Source of the DNA: Candidatus Alistipes stercoravium
GTDB lineage: Bacteria; Bacteroidota; Bacteroidia; Bacteroidales; Rikenellaceae
Reading direction: 5' to 3'
Assembly (NCBI GenBank): GCA_019119615.1
Contig: DWWQ01000014.1
Coordinates: 1-60,899, forward strand
Length of the DNA stretch: 60,899 nucleotides
Below are positions 52,241-60,899 of the stretch, piece after piece (position 1 is the stretch's first letter; each line of letters begins with the position of its first letter). The notes beneath the pieces are model-generated. The model did not search any database. It saw only the letters and a program-made list of their open reading frames with translations, and was not told the DNA's origin. Position numbers and translations under genes: made by a program.

Positions 52241-52942
52241 ATGAAAAAAATCGTGGTTTTCACCGGTGCCGGTGTGAGTGCCGACAGCGGTCTGGCGACT
52301 TTCCGCGATGCCGACGGCCTGTGGGCCAACTACCGCATCGAGGATGTCTGCACGCCCGAGGCGCTGGCGCGCAACCGGGCTCTGGTGATCGAATTCTACA
52401 ACAAGCGGCGCCGCGAACTGCTCACGACGCAACCCAACGCGGCGCACGAGGCCATCGCCCGCCTCGAGCAGGCCTACGACGTCGAGGTCGTAACGCAGAA
52501 TGTCGATGACCTGCACGAACGGGCCGGCTCGACCCGCGTTACGCACCTGCACGGCGAGCTGCGCAAGCTGCGCTCGTCGCGCAATCCCGATCTCGTCGTT
52601 CCGATCGAAGGGTGGGAGCAGACGCTCGACGCCACGGCCCCCGACGGCTCGCTGCTGCGCCCGCATATCGTCTTCTTCGGCGAGTCGGTGCCGATGTTCG
52701 AGCGGGCCGCCCAAATAGCGCAGCAGGCCGATCTGATGCTCGTCGTCGGAACGTCGCTCGCGGTCTATCCCGCGGCGTCGCTCGTGCGTTATGTCCGTCC
52801 GGAGATTCCGATCTTCCTGGTCGATCCCGGGCAGCCCGATACGGCCGGCATCCGCAACCCGCTGACCGTCGTGCGCAAACGCGCGGCCGAGGGAGTGCCT
52901 CCGCTGATCGATGAATTGCTCCGCGCGGCGGCGGAAAAGTAA
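52241..52942 (+). CDS. cobB: Sirtuin (class III NAD-dependent protein deacylase) without zinc cysteines
   Basis: A 233-residue NAD-dependent deacylase. It has FTGAGVSADSGLATFRDADG, the TQNVDDLHERAG motif, and the catalytic histidine in HLHGELRKLR. The Tyr-x-x-Arg pair of class III enzymes (FYNKRRR) suggests preference for succinyl or malonyl lysine. E. coli CobB has four zinc cysteines between the catalytic His and LRPHVVWFGE; here that insert (SSRNPDLVVPIEGWEQTLDA) contains none. The start at 52241 (MKKIVVFTGAG) is clear. Confidence 0.9.
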   Translation: MKKIVVFTGAGVSADSGLATFRDADGLWANYRIEDVCTPEALARNRALVIEFYNKRRRELLTTQPNAAHEAIARLEQAYDVEVVTQNVDDLHERAGSTRVTHLHGELRKLRSSRNPDLVVPIEGWEQTLDATAPDGSLLRPHIVFFGESVPMFERAAQIAQQADLMLVVGTSLAVYPAASLVRYVRPEIPIFLVDPGQPDTAGIRNPLTVVRKRAAEGVPPLIDELLRAAAEK

Positions 52943-52952
52943 AAATTTGCGC

Positions 52953-52960
52953 TATCTTTG
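52953..52960 (+). promoter_or_regulatory. -7 promoter element for the TRIC-channel gene
   Basis: TATCTTTG, 45 bases upstream of the ATG at 53006. Confidence 0.6.
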
Positions 52961-53005
52961 CGGCGGCTTCGTGCGGCGGAACACTCCGCACGGAGCCGCC
53001 TTGTC

Positions 53006-53620
53006 ATGACACTGTTCACCTTCATCGAAATTCTGGGTACGCTGGCCTTTGCGATCAGCGGCATCCGTCTGGCTTCGGCCAAGCGTTTCGACTGGTTCGG
53101 GGCCTACGTCGTGGGCTTCACGACGGCCATCGGCGGCGGTACGCTGCGCGATTTGATGCTCTCGGTAACCCCCTTCTGGATGCTCAACAGCTCCTATCTG
53201 ATCGTTACGGCCTTCGCCCTGGGCATCGTGGTTCTCGGCGGCCGCCATCTGATCCATCTGAACAATACGTTCTTCATCTTTGACGCCATCGGTCTGGGCC
53301 TCTTCACGGTCGTCGGGGTTGAGAAGACCCTCACGGCGGGATTCCCGCTCTGGGTGGCCATCATCATGGGTACGATCACGGGTGCCGCGGGCGGCGTGCT
53401 GCGCGACATCCTCATCAACGAGGAGCCGCTCATCTTCCGCAAGGAGATCTACGCCCTGGCGTGCGTCTTCGGCGGACTGGTCTATGGCGGGGGCGCTGCC
53501 CTGGGTCTCTCCGGGGCGATGCTTCAGATCGTTACGGCCGTGAGCGTCATTGCCGTGCGGGTCATCTCCGTACGCTTCGGCCTGCGCCTCCCGACCCTCA
53601 AGCAGGATCTCGACGCATAG
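53006..53620 (+). CDS. TRIC-family (UPF0126/YicG) cation channel
   Basis: A 204-residue, seven-helix membrane protein made of two similar halves, each with the glycine-rich kink seen as TTAIGGGTLRDLML and TGAAGGVLRDILINEEP. This is the prokaryotic TRIC (YicG) family, trimeric channels for monovalent cations. The ATG at 53006 is chosen since the membrane helix begins at once; the longer frame starts in the promoter. Confidence 0.92.
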   Translation: MTLFTFIEILGTLAFAISGIRLASAKRFDWFGAYVVGFTTAIGGGTLRDLMLSVTPFWMLNSSYLIVTAFALGIVVLGGRHLIHLNNTFFIFDAIGLGLFTVVGVEKTLTAGFPLWVAIIMGTITGAAGGVLRDILINEEPLIFRKEIYALACVFGGLVYGGGAALGLSGAMLQIVTAVSVIAVRVISVRFGLRLPTLKQDLDA

Positions 53621-53650
53621 CCGGATATCCCGGCCGCATGCTCCGAAATG

Positions 53651-53688
53651 AAAAACCGCCTGACGAAAACATGCGTCAGGCGGTTTTT
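53651..53688. terminator. Bidirectional terminator between TRIC and meaB
   Basis: A perfect 15-base stem (53651-53665 with 53674-53688), 8-base loop, A5 and T5 ends. Confidence 0.92.
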
Positions 53689-53705
53689 CCGTTCTCCGGA
53701 GCCTT

Positions 53706-54821
53706 CTACTTCAGATCCTTGAAATAGAGTTCGAGCAGCTCCTTGGCAGCGATGAACGAGGAGATCCGGTCGTCGAGCACACGCTGCTCGTATTCGGCGA
53801 TCTTTCCCTCGACGGCCGGGTCGTGGTAGAAGCTGCTGCGCAGCGCCTCGTTGATCGTCTCATACATCCAGTACTTGTTCTGCCGGTTGCGGTTGTGCTG
53901 GAAATAGCCGTTGGCGTGGATGTGGTCGAGGTACTCCTCGACGCCTTTCCAGACCTCTTCGAGTCCCGTTTCGGCCACCGACGAACAGGTGTATACCTTG
54001 GGCCGCCAGCCCGATTCGGGTACCGGGAAGAGACGCAGCGCCCCCTGGAACTGCGTGCGGGCCAGTTCGGCCTTGTGGAGGTTCTCACCGTCGGCCTTCG
54101 TGATGACCATCATGTCGGCCATCTCCATGATGCCGCGTTTGATGCCCTGCAGTTCGTCGCCCGCACCCGAGATCTGCAGCAGCATGAACATGTCCACCAT
54201 CGAGTGTACGGCCGTCTCGGACTGTCCGACGCCCACCGTCTCGATGAAGATGACGTCGAAACCGGCCGCTTCGCACAGCACGATCGTCTCGCGCGTCTTG
54301 CGGGCCACGCCGCCGAGCGATCCGGCCGACGGCGAAGGGCGGATGAAGATGTCGGGGTTGTGGCAGATGCTCTCCATGCGGGTCTTGTCGCCGAGGATTG
54401 AGCCGCCGCTGCGCTCCGACGAGGGGTCGATGGCCAGCACGGCCAGCTTGTGCCGCAGGGAGGTTACCATGTTGCCCACGGCCTCGATGAAGGTCGATTT
54501 CCCGGCGCCCGGCACGCCCGTGATGCCGATGCGCACGGAATGCCCGGCGTGGGGCAGGCAGCGTTCGATGATCTCCTGGGCCTGGGCGTAGTGCGCGGGG
54601 TTCGACGACTCGACGAGCGTGATGGCCTGCGAGAGGGTGGTGATGTTGCCCGCGAGGATCCCCTCGACATATTCGTCGGTCGAAAGCGCGCGTTTCTTGC
54701 GCCGCGTGAAATAAGGGCTTATGATCGGCTGGTCTTCAACGCCTTCCGAGACATTGAGCGCCGTGTCGTGATGCGTATCCGCATACTCCTTTTCGTAGTG
54801 GTTTATCTTGGTGAACGACAT
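53706..54821 (-). CDS. meaB: Methylmalonyl-CoA mutase-associated GTPase MeaB
   Basis: A 371-residue G3E GTPase protecting and loading the B12 cofactor of methylmalonyl-CoA mutase. Walker A GVPGAGKST is followed by AVLAIDPSSERSGGSILGDK and the ETVGVGQSE switch, with ITKADGEN as base-recognition motif. The N-terminal ~35 residues are polar. It is divergent from the mce-mmd operon in the same pathway; the mutase genes are elsewhere. ATG 54821 (MSFTKINHY) is preferred to 54854. Confidence 0.94.
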   Translation of the reverse strand: MSFTKINHYEKEYADTHHDTALNVSEGVEDQPIISPYFTRRKKRALSTDEYVEGILAGNITTLSQAITLVESSNPAHYAQAQEIIERCLPHAGHSVRIGITGVPGAGKSTFIEAVGNMVTSLRHKLAVLAIDPSSERSGGSILGDKTRMESICHNPDIFIRPSPSAGSLGGVARKTRETIVLCEAAGFDVIFIETVGVGQSETAVHSMVDMFMLLQISGAGDELQGIKRGIMEMADMMVITKADGENLHKAELARTQFQGALRLFPVPESGWRPKVYTCSSVAETGLEEVWKGVEEYLDHIHANGYFQHNRNRQNKYWMYETINEALRSSFYHDPAVEGKIAEYEQRVLDDRISSFIAAKELLELYFKDLK

Positions 54822-54948
54822 TTTATGGATGTTTTTCGGTTGCCGGTTTGTCAAACAGGGATGGAGGGCCCGGACGAGGGGCTCCCGCTGCGGACCGGAT
54901 GCGGCGTATGGAGCAATTGTCGGGTCATCGTGGCGCGTGTTTGACGCC

Positions 54949-54956
54949 GAAAGATA
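54949..54956 (-). promoter_or_regulatory. Possible -7 element for meaB
   Basis: TATCTTTC on the minus strand, one base off consensus; TTTTG lies 22 bases upstream. It would give a 130-base leader. Confidence 0.4.
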
Positions 54957-55121
54957 ACGAAATTTTGTCAGAAGCCCGCAAAATTCTCTTTTGATAAGCG
55001 AAAAAACGCCTTTGCCGCCACTTTCCCGGACTTCGGGCGGAAATCGGCATGCCGACCTGCCGTTCGGGACATTTTCGCCGACCCGCCGAAGGAAAAAGGG
55101 CTAAAAAAAGTCGTCTGAATA

Positions 55122-55153
55122 TTGGCGAATCCCGAAGAATTCTCCTATCTTTG
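55122..55153 (+). promoter_or_regulatory. Promoter for the mce-mmd operon
   Basis: TTG at 55122-55124, 21 bases, then TATCTTTG at 55146-55153. ATG 63 bases downstream. Confidence 0.72.
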
Positions 55154-55216
55154 TGTGCGCAAAAAAAGCGTATCGAATCTATACGGAACATATAACAAAC
55201 TTAAATCCATTTAGTC

Positions 55217-55630
55217 ATGAAAGTATCTCATATCGAGCATCTCGGCATCGCAGTGAAGAGCCTGGATGAAGCCATTCCCTACTGGGAGAACGTATTGGGT
55301 CTGAAGTGCTATGCGATCGAGGAGGTCGCCGACCAGAAAGTGCGCACGGCGTTCTTCATGCTGGGCCAGACGAAGATCGAACTGCTGGAGCCCACGTCGG
55401 AGGATTCGACGATCGCCAAGTACATCGAGAACCGCGGTATCGGTATCCACCACATGGCACTCGCCTGCGAGAATATCGAGGATCAGCTTGCCGACGCCGA
55501 GGCCAAGGGCATCCGCCTGATCGACAAGACGCCGCGCAAGGGCGCCGAGGGTATGACCATCGCCTTCCTGCACCCGAAATCCACGCAGGGCATCCTGACC
55601 GAACTTTGCGAGAACAAGAACAAAAAATAA
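55217..55630 (+). CDS. mce: Methylmalonyl-CoA epimerase
   Basis: A 137-residue VOC-fold metalloenzyme interconverting (R)- and (S)-methylmalonyl-CoA. Expected features are HIEHLGIAV at the start with the metal histidine, KIELLEP with the glutamate, and GIHHMALAC. Length is normal. It begins the operon with the decarboxylase subunits: mmdA starts 13 bases later. Confidence 0.95.
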   Translation: MKVSHIEHLGIAVKSLDEAIPYWENVLGLKCYAIEEVADQKVRTAFFMLGQTKIELLEPTSEDSTIAKYIENRGIGIHHMALACENIEDQLADAEAKGIRLIDKTPRKGAEGMTIAFLHPKSTQGILTELCENKNKK

Positions 55631-55643
55631 CCAACCATTCATT

Positions 55644-57209
55644 ATGAGCGAAATTCAGAATAAGATCAACCAGCTCATCGAGAACCGCGAAACAGCGCGT
55701 CTCGGAGGTGGCCAGAAGCGTATCGACGCCCAGCATGCCAAGGGCAAGTACACGGCGCGCGAACGTATCCAGATGCTTTTGGACGAGGGTTCGTTCGAGG
55801 AGTTCGACATGTTCGTAACGCACCGCTGCTACGATTTCGGCATGGACAAGAGCCATGCCTTCGGCGACGGCGTGGTAACGGGCTACGGAACGATCGGCGG
55901 CCGTCTGGTCTATGTCTTCGCACAGGACTTCACCGTAACGGCCGGTTCGCTGTCGCTGTCGATGTCCGACAAGATCTGCAAGGTCATGGACATGGCCATG
56001 CGCAACGGCGCCCCCTGCATCGGCATGAACGATTCGGGCGGTGCCCGTATCCAGGAGGGTGTGAACGCCCTGGCCGGCTATGCCAACATCTTCCAGCGCA
56101 ACGTGATGGCTTCGGGTGTCATCCCGCAGATCTCGGCCATCTTCGGCCCCTGCGCCGGCGGTGCGGTCTACTCGCCCGCGCTGACCGACTTCATCATCAT
56201 GAAGAAAGAGACCTCGAACATGTTCCTCACGGGCCCGAAGGTCGTGAAGACCGTAACGGGCGAGGACGTAACGCAGGAGCAGCTCGGCGGTGCCGTGATG
56301 CACACCACCAAGTCGGGTGTGGCACAGTTCGCCGTCGATACCGAGGAGGAGGGTATCGAGCTGATCAAGAAGCTCATCTCCTACATGCCGCAGAACAACA
56401 TGGAGGATGCTCCGCTGGCCATCTGCACGGACCGCATCGACCGTCTGGAGGATTCGCTCAACGAGATTATCCCCGACAGCGCCAACAAGCCCTATGACAT
56501 GGCCGAGGTGATCCGTGCGATCGTCGATAACGGCGAGTACCTGGAGTCGGCTGCCGGCTATGCCAAAAACATCATCACCTGCTTCGCCCGCTTCAACGGG
56601 CAGTCGGTCGGCATCATCGCCAACCAGCCCAAGTTCATGGCCGGCGTGCTCGATATCAACGCCAGCCGCAAGGCGGCCCGCTTCGTGCGCTTCTGCGACG
56701 CGTTCAACATTCCGATCGTAACGCTCGTGGACGTTCCGGGCTTCCTGCCGGGTACGACCCAGGAGTACGGCGGTGTGATCACGCACGGTGCGAAGCTGCT
56801 CTTCGCCTACTGCGAGGCTACGGTGCCGAAGATTACCGTAACGCTGCGCAAGGCATACGGTGGCGCCTACATCGTCATGTCGTCGAAGCACATCCGCGGC
56901 GATATCAACTATGCATGGCCTACGGCCGAGATCGCCGTGATGGGTGCCAGCGGTGCCGTCGAGGTGCTCTACGGCAAGGAGCTCAAGGAGCTTGCCGACA
57001 AGCCCGAGGAGAAGGCCGCCTTCATTGCCGAGAAGGAGAAGGAGTACAACGACAAGTTCTCGAACCCCTACAATGCCGCCCGCTACGGCTATATCGACGA
57101 TGTGATCGAGCCGCGCAACACGCGTTTCCGCATCATCCGCGCCCTGCAGTCGCTGGCAACGAAGCGCCTGCAGAATCCGCCGAAGAAGCATTCCAACATC
57201 CCCCTGTAA
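55644..57209 (+). CDS. mmdA: Methylmalonyl-CoA decarboxylase alpha subunit (carboxyltransferase)
   Basis: A 521-residue biotin-dependent carboxyltransferase with crotonase-like halves: [56 protein letters not shown], and the C-terminal [16 protein letters not shown] plus [14 protein letters not shown]. The same family includes propionyl-CoA carboxylase beta chains, so the role depends on context: a biotin carrier and a sodium-pumping beta subunit lie downstream and no biotin carboxylase, indicating decarboxylation of methylmalonyl-CoA to propionyl-CoA. Confidence 0.93.
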   Translation: MSEIQNKINQLIENRETARLGGGQKRIDAQHAKGKYTARERIQMLLDEGSFEEFDMFVTHRCYDFGMDKSHAFGDGVVTGYGTIGGRLVYVFAQDFTVTAGSLSLSMSDKICKVMDMAMRNGAPCIGMNDSGGARIQEGVNALAGYANIFQRNVMASGVIPQISAIFGPCAGGAVYSPALTDFIIMKKETSNMFLTGPKVVKTVTGEDVTQEQLGGAVMHTTKSGVAQFAVDTEEEGIELIKKLISYMPQNNMEDAPLAICTDRIDRLEDSLNEIIPDSANKPYDMAEVIRAIVDNGEYLESAAGYAKNIITCFARFNGQSVGIIANQPKFMAGVLDINASRKAARFVRFCDAFNIPIVTLVDVPGFLPGTTQEYGGVITHGAKLLFAYCEATVPKITVTLRKAYGGAYIVMSSKHIRGDINYAWPTAEIAVMGASGAVEVLYGKELKELADKPEEKAAFIAEKEKEYNDKFSNPYNAARYGYIDDVIEPRNTRFRIIRALQSLATKRLQNPPKKHSNIPL

Positions 57210-57218
57210 TAAAATCGC

Positions 57219-57560
57219 ATGACTATGAACGTATTAATGGTTATGGACTGGGGCTGGTCGGAGATGCTGTGGGTGTCGCTCATCAGTATCTGCCTGGTGT
57301 TCCTCGTGCTGTGGCTGCTGGTGTTCGTGATGAAAGGCTTCGGAGCCGCATTCTCACGCCGCAACGCCCTGAATCCGGCATCCGCTCCGGCGCAGCTGCA
57401 TGACGAGGAGATCGCCGCCATCGCTACGGCATTGAAGATCTTCCGCAGCGAACTGCACGACCGCGAGTCGGAGGTGCTGACCATCTTGAGCATCAAGCGT
57501 GCCTATTCGCCCTGGAATTCCAAAATTCACGGTTTAACCCAGATGCCTGACAGAAAATAG
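57219..57560 (+). CDS. OadG-type gamma subunit of the sodium-pumping decarboxylase
   Basis: A 113-residue protein with one N-terminal membrane helix (about 14-40) followed by a small cytoplasmic domain (DEEIAAIATALKIFRSELHD) and a basic end. Its position between the carboxyltransferase and the biotin carrier, and its single helix, fit the small gamma/delta subunit that holds the complex together. Sequence is weakly conserved in this family. Start could also be the ATG at 57225. Confidence 0.78.
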   Translation: MTMNVLMVMDWGWSEMLWVSLISICLVFLVLWLLVFVMKGFGAAFSRRNALNPASAPAQLHDEEIAAIATALKIFRSELHDRESEVLTILSIKRAYSPWNSKIHGLTQMPDRK

Positions 57561-57570
57561 TTAAAAAGCA

Positions 57571-58032
57571 ATGAAAGATTACTCTCTGAAAATCAACGGA
57601 CATAATTACGACGTGCAGATCGACGACGTCAATGAGGCTTCGACGCTGGCCCATGTGGTCGTCAATGGCGTATCGTACGAGGTGGAGATCGGCGGGGCCA
57701 AGGCTGCGGCTTCGACCAAGCCGCAGGTCGCACCGGCAGCCAAAGGCGCCAACAGCGCGATGATCACTCCCGCGACGGCTGCTCCGTCGCCCCGTTTGAG
57801 CGCGGTAGCTCCCAGCTCGGGCTATGCCGTGAAGTGCCCGCTGCCCGGTACGGTGCTGTCGGTCAAGGTCAATGTGGGCGATACCGTGTCGCGCGGCCAG
57901 ACGCTCGTGATCCTCGAGGCCATGAAGATGGAGAACAATATCGACGCGGACCGTGCCGGTGTTGTCAAGCAGGTGCTCGTCCAGCAGGGCGCCACGGTTA
58001 TGGAAGGTGATAACTTAATCGTCATCGAATAA
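57571..58032 (+). CDS. mmdC: Biotin carrier subunit of methylmalonyl-CoA decarboxylase
   Basis: A 153-residue biotin carrier. An N-terminal ~40-residue strand-rich segment is followed by an Ala/Pro/Lys flexible linker (45-85) and the biotinyl domain with Lys119 in EAMKMEN as the biotin site. The carrier swings between the carboxyltransferase and the membrane subunit. It starts 10 bases after the gamma gene. Confidence 0.94.
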   Translation: MKDYSLKINGHNYDVQIDDVNEASTLAHVVVNGVSYEVEIGGAKAAASTKPQVAPAAKGANSAMITPATAAPSPRLSAVAPSSGYAVKCPLPGTVLSVKVNVGDTVSRGQTLVILEAMKMENNIDADRAGVVKQVLVQQGATVMEGDNLIVIE

Positions 58033-58034
58033 CT

Positions 58035-59246
58035 ATGTGTACACTGCTGACCTCGGGCTCCGATTTCGTGTGGAACAGCCTGCGGGACTTCGCGGGTTCC
58101 ACCGGAATCGCGGGTTTCTTCGCCGAAATGGGGTGGGGCAACGTCGCGATGATCTGCGTTGCGTTCTTCCTGCTCTACCTGGCCATCCGGCATAAGTTCG
58201 AGCCGCTGCTGCTCTTTACCATCGCCTTCGGCATGCTGCTCACGAATCTTCCGGACGCGAACCTTTATCACACCGAACTCTTCGAGGGCGGACATGTGCA
58301 TTGGGATATCTTCGTTGCCAACGCCGGTCTGCTCGACTACCTCTACCTGGGTGTGAAACTCGGTATCTATCCCTGTCTGATCTTCGTCGGCGTGGGTGCC
58401 ATGACCGACTTCGGACCGCTGATCGCCAATCCCAAGAGCTTCCTGCTGGGTGCCGCTGCACAGATCGGTATCTTCGCCACGTTCCTGGGAGCCTATGCCC
58501 TCGGCTTCACGCCCGCACAGGCCGGTTCGATCGGTATCATCGGCGGTGCCGACGGCCCGACGGCCATCTACCTCACCTCGATGCTTTCGCCCGAGCTGCT
58601 CGGCCCGATCGCCGTGGCCGCCTACTCCTACATGGCCCTTGTTCCGGTAATCCAGCCCCCCATCATGCGGGCGCTGACCACCAAGAAGGAGCGTGCCATC
58701 CGGATGCAGACGCTGCGTCCCGTGTCGAAACTCGAGCGCATCCTCTTCCCGATCGTCATCACCGTCATCATCGCGCTGCTGCTGCCGAGTGCCGCTCCGC
58801 TGATCGGCTGCCTCATGCTGGGCAACCTGATGAAGGAGTGCGGCGTGGTGGACCGTCTGAGCAAGACCGTGCAGAACGAGCTGATGAACATCGTGGTGAT
58901 CTTCCTGGGTCTCACGGTGGGTGCTACGGCTACGGCCGAGGCGTTCCTCAACTTCCGTACGCTGGGTATCCTCGTGCTGGGCGTCATTGCCTTCGGTCTG
59001 GGTACGGCCGGCGGCGTGCTGCTCGCCAAGTTCATGAACCTCTTCTCGAAGGAGGGCAACAAGATCAACCCGCTGATCGGTTCGGCCGGCGTTTCGGCCG
59101 TGCCGATGGCAGCGCGCGTCTCGCAGGTCGAGGGTCAGAAAGAGGATCCGGGAAACTACCTGCTCATGCACGCCATGGGTCCCAACGTAGCCGGTGTCGT
59201 CGGTTCGGCGGTGGCTGCGGGTATCCTGCTGTCGTTCCTCGGATAG
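58035..59246 (+). CDS. mmdB: Sodium-translocating decarboxylase beta subunit
   Basis: A 403-residue membrane subunit with about nine to eleven helices that decarboxylates carboxybiotin and exports sodium. The conserved [20 protein letters not shown] segment carries the aspartate needed for sodium transport, and [20 protein letters not shown] near the end is a second hallmark. It starts 2 bases after mmdC and is followed by a terminator. With the other subunits it turns succinate-pathway flux to propionate into a sodium gradient. Confidence 0.95.
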   Translation: MCTLLTSGSDFVWNSLRDFAGSTGIAGFFAEMGWGNVAMICVAFFLLYLAIRHKFEPLLLFTIAFGMLLTNLPDANLYHTELFEGGHVHWDIFVANAGLLDYLYLGVKLGIYPCLIFVGVGAMTDFGPLIANPKSFLLGAAAQIGIFATFLGAYALGFTPAQAGSIGIIGGADGPTAIYLTSMLSPELLGPIAVAAYSYMALVPVIQPPIMRALTTKKERAIRMQTLRPVSKLERILFPIVITVIIALLLPSAAPLIGCLMLGNLMKECGVVDRLSKTVQNELMNIVVIFLGLTVGATATAEAFLNFRTLGILVLGVIAFGLGTAGGVLLAKFMNLFSKEGNKINPLIGSAGVSAVPMAARVSQVEGQKEDPGNYLLMHAMGPNVAGVVGSAVAAGILLSFLG

Positions 59247-59286
59247 AAGGACATACGATGCGGAGCCGTGCGGTTCCGCGCAATAG

Positions 59287-59316
59287 GGAAAAAGCCGGAG
59301 CGATCCGGCTTTTTCC
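59287..59316 (+). terminator. Rho-independent terminator after mmdB
   Basis: A perfect 13-base stem (59287-59299 with 59304-59316), GCGA loop, T5 inside the right arm. Confidence 0.88.
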
Positions 59317-59453
59317 ATGTCCGCACCCGGCCGACGGCTCCCGGAATTTTCCACGGCAGGCCGTTTCCATCCGGGTTTGTGGCGGAATTCCGGAATTTGC
59401 GGCCGAAGTCTCCCCGCCCGAAAAAAATATTTTAGAATCGCTTTTGATCCTGT

Positions 59454-59484
59454 TTTGCAGATCAAAAACTTTTTCGTACCTTTG
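59454..59484 (+). promoter_or_regulatory. Promoter for rplM-rpsI
   Basis: TTTG at 59454-59457, 19 bases, then TACCTTTG at 59477-59484; a strong match. Leader of 58 bases to the GTG start. Confidence 0.78.
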
Positions 59485-59542
59485 CGCACCCGCAATGTGC
59501 GGGATAAGGATTACAACAAGTTCAATTTAAACGTAAAACACA

Positions 59543-59998
59543 GTGGATTCATTAAGCTACAAGACTATCTCGGCCAATGCATCGACGGTAACCAAGGAGT
59601 GGATTGTCATCGACGCTACGAACGAGGTATTGGGACGTCTTGCATCGCAGGTCGCGAAGATCCTCCGAGGCAAGAACAAGCCCAGCTACACGCCCCATGT
59701 GGATTGCGGTGATTATGTCATCGTCATCAACGCGGAGAAGGTGAAGCTCACGGGCAACAAGATGACCAAGAAGGTCTACACCCGACACACCGGATATCCC
59801 GGAGGTCAGCGTTTTGCCACCCCGGCCGACTATCTGGCCAAGAAACCGACTTTCCTTGTGGAGAAAGCCGTAAAGGGTATGCTTCCGAAGACCCGTCTGG
59901 GCGAGAAGCTGCTCACGAACCTGAAGGTTTACGCCGGCGCCGAGCATCCGCACGCCGCCCAGAACCCGAAGACCATTAAGTTAAACGAGATTAAGTAA
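59543..59998 (+). CDS. rplM: 50S ribosomal protein L13
   Basis: A 151-residue protein of the large subunit, binding 23S rRNA early in assembly. EWIVIDATNEVLGRLASQVA and the HTGYPGG motif identify it. Translation starts at GTG (59543): the following SLSYKTISAN matches the N-terminus of Bacteroidetes L13 and no in-frame ATG fits. It is followed by rpsI, the conserved pair. Confidence 0.96.
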   Translation: MDSLSYKTISANASTVTKEWIVIDATNEVLGRLASQVAKILRGKNKPSYTPHVDCGDYVIVINAEKVKLTGNKMTKKVYTRHTGYPGGQRFATPADYLAKKPTFLVEKAVKGMLPKTRLGEKLLTNLKVYAGAEHPHAAQNPKTIKLNEIK

Positions 59999-60003
59999 GA
60001 GTT

Positions 60004-60390
60004 ATGGAAGTTGTAAACACCGTAGGTCGTCGTAAGGCCGCTGTGGCTCGCGTATTCGTGAAGCCGGGTAAGGGTCAGATTACAATCAACCACAAGGAGC
60101 TTGCAGCCTATTTCCCGCTCGAGATTCTCCAGTTCCAGGTTAAGCAGCCGCTGCTGGCCACGAACACTGCCGAGAATTACGACATCGTGATCAACCTCGA
60201 CGGAGGTGGTATCAAGGGACAGGCTGAGGCCGCTCGTCTGGGTATCGCACGCGCACTGTGCGAGATCGACGCCGAGATGCGTCCGGTGCTGAAGAAGGCC
60301 GGATTCCTCACGCGCGATCCCCGCGAGGTTGAGCGTAAGAAGCCCGGACAGCCCGGAGCACGTCGCAAGTTCCAGTTCAGCAAGCGTTAA
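60004..60390 (+). CDS. rpsI: 30S ribosomal protein S9
   Basis: A 128-residue protein with the basic C-terminus (GARRKFQFSKR) that reaches the P-site tRNA, and VVNTVGRRKAAVARVFVKPG at the N-terminus. Conserved partner of rplM, 5 bases downstream of it. Confidence 0.97.
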   Translation: MEVVNTVGRRKAAVARVFVKPGKGQITINHKELAAYFPLEILQFQVKQPLLATNTAENYDIVINLDGGGIKGQAEAARLGIARALCEIDAEMRPVLKKAGFLTRDPREVERKKPGQPGARRKFQFSKR

Positions 60391-60576
60391 TACGCACGCA
60401 CGACCGGAAAATTCGGCAAGCACGGCGTCGGTTTCAAATCGGAAGGACTACCTATATTATATATTGCGTATTACCGCCCGGTTGCCGCGCCGCGGAAAAC
60501 CCATCGGGACCAGTCGGACTGCTACCCGGAGGGTTGAAGAAAAGAGAATTAAAATTAACCAACGAAACGAGTTAAA
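60391..60576 (+). promoter_or_regulatory. rpsB leader region
   Basis: A 186-base gap before rpsB in an otherwise tight ribosomal operon, with GC-rich blocks at 60478-60505 that can pair locally. No clear terminator or promoter. It may carry an autoregulatory leader for S2 (inference only). Confidence 0.35.
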
Positions 60577-60899
60577 ATGTCACGCACAGATTTTAATACA
60601 TTACTGGAAGCCGGTGCGCACTTCGGACACCTGAAGCGCAAATGGAACCCCAAAATGGCTCCGTACATCTTCATGGAGAAGAACGGCATCCACATCATCG
60701 ACCTGCATAAGACCGTGCTGAAGATCGACGAGGCGGCCGCTGCCATCAAGCAGATCGCCAAGAGCGGCCGTCGCGTGCTGTTCGTCGCCACGAAGAAGCA
60801 GGCCAAGGAGATTGTTGCCGAAAAGGTGGCAGCCGTCGGTATGCCCTACGTCACGGAGCGTTGGGCAGGCGGTATGCTGACCAACTTCCCCACCATACG
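60577..60899 (+). CDS. rpsB: 30S ribosomal protein S2, partial
   Basis: The gene begins at ATG 60577 and runs off the window after 107 codons. The start (MSRTDFNTLLEAGAHFGHLK) and FVATKKQAKEIV with ERWAGGMLTNF are S2 signatures. The order L13-S9-S2 is the common Bacteroidetes arrangement, normally followed by tsf. Confidence 0.96.
   Translation, partial: MSRTDFNTLLEAGAHFGHLKRKWNPKMAPYIFMEKNGIHIIDLHKTVLKIDEAAAAIKQIAKSGRRVLFVATKKQAKEIVAEKVAAVGMPYVTERWAGGMLTNFPTI

Larger units (their letters stand above)
54822..55216. other. Divergent intergenic region, meaB / mce (395 bases)
   Basis: It contains a promoter for each gene (separate entries). Between them, about 54960-55120 is unassigned, with AT-rich patches and no open frame of note. 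Shared control of the two propionate-pathway units from here is plausible. I see no riboswitch, in particular no B12 box that I can recognise. Confidence 0.55.

Noticed and set aside
50138..52714. An 858-codon minus-strand frame across the SPFH operon and sirtuin
   Set aside because: It crosses several real genes, their promoters and a terminator, and has no protein features.
55644..57209. Propionyl-CoA carboxylase beta chain instead of methylmalonyl-CoA decarboxylase alpha
   Set aside because: No biotin carboxylase is nearby while a sodium-pump beta subunit and biotin carrier follow directly; the decarboxylase reading fits better.

Overview
This 60.9-kb window looks like chromosomal core DNA from a GC-rich member of the Bacteroidota, most like Alistipes/Rikenellaceae. 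That is an inference from several things: the recurrent TAnnTTTG promoter -7 element, often with a TTG/TTTG about 19-21 bases upstream; weak Shine-Dalgarno sites; DUF4919, DUF5036 and DUF5106 proteins; a methylmalonyl-CoA/propionate module; and ribosomal proteins of Bacteroidetes type. No 16S rRNA is present to fix the genus. I see no phage, insertion sequence, CRISPR array or integrase, and base use is even throughout.

Layout. 1-4.1 kb: the tail of a TPM-domain gene, lemA, an EamA transporter and a convergent outer-membrane barrel protein. 4.5-18 kb: a plus-strand run of an acyltransferase, topoisomerase IV (parE, parC), aroK, murI, ftsK, a LolA-like protein and gyrA. 18-28.6 kb: a TPR protein, a MATE pump, a pseudouridine synthase with a long Arg/Gly-rich tail, then a minus-strand ligA-dapA-DUF4919-clostripain run and a divergent acidic protein/LRR-lipoprotein pair. 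28.8-34.5 kb: purA, etfB, etfA, an acyl-CoA dehydrogenase and a small barrel protein. 34.5-43.3 kb: an amino-acid antiporter with glutaminase, a DUF5106 thioredoxin-like lipoprotein, a rubrerythrin, a lipoprotein/radical-SAM pair, a cold-shock protein, a probably PPi-type phosphofructokinase, a SLOG protein and two small membrane proteins. 43.4-50.1 kb: a DUF5036 lipoprotein, two tRNA-Pro genes, a HAD phosphatase, a three-gene steroid-reductase-like operon and glutamate decarboxylase. 50.3-60.9 kb: an SPFH/RHH/membrane operon, a sirtuin, a TRIC channel, meaB, the mce-mmd sodium-pumping decarboxylase operon, then rplM-rpsI and the start of rpsB.

How the genes work together. Four modules stand out. 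(1) 45645-48465 encodes a clear homologue of mammalian steroid 5-alpha-reductase, an OYE-type flavoenzyme and a short-chain dehydrogenase, nearly back to back behind one promoter. This is the gene set expected for reducing 3-oxo-delta4 steroids or bile acids, and it is the most notable system here. (2) 38999-40396 is a small lipoprotein with a Met-Tyr-Gly motif, followed 3 bases later by a radical SAM/SPASM enzyme, a probable peptide- or lipoprotein-modification pair. (3) The antiporter, glutaminase and glutamate decarboxylase together would give glutamine/glutamate-dependent acid resistance, although the decarboxylase lies 11.6 kb away. (4) mce, mmdA, a gamma-like subunit, the biotin carrier and mmdB form a sodium-motive methylmalonyl-CoA decarboxylase for propionate formation, with meaB divergent. 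The mutase itself is not in the window.

ParC and LigA both end in QxxLF pentapeptides resembling sliding-clamp binding motifs.
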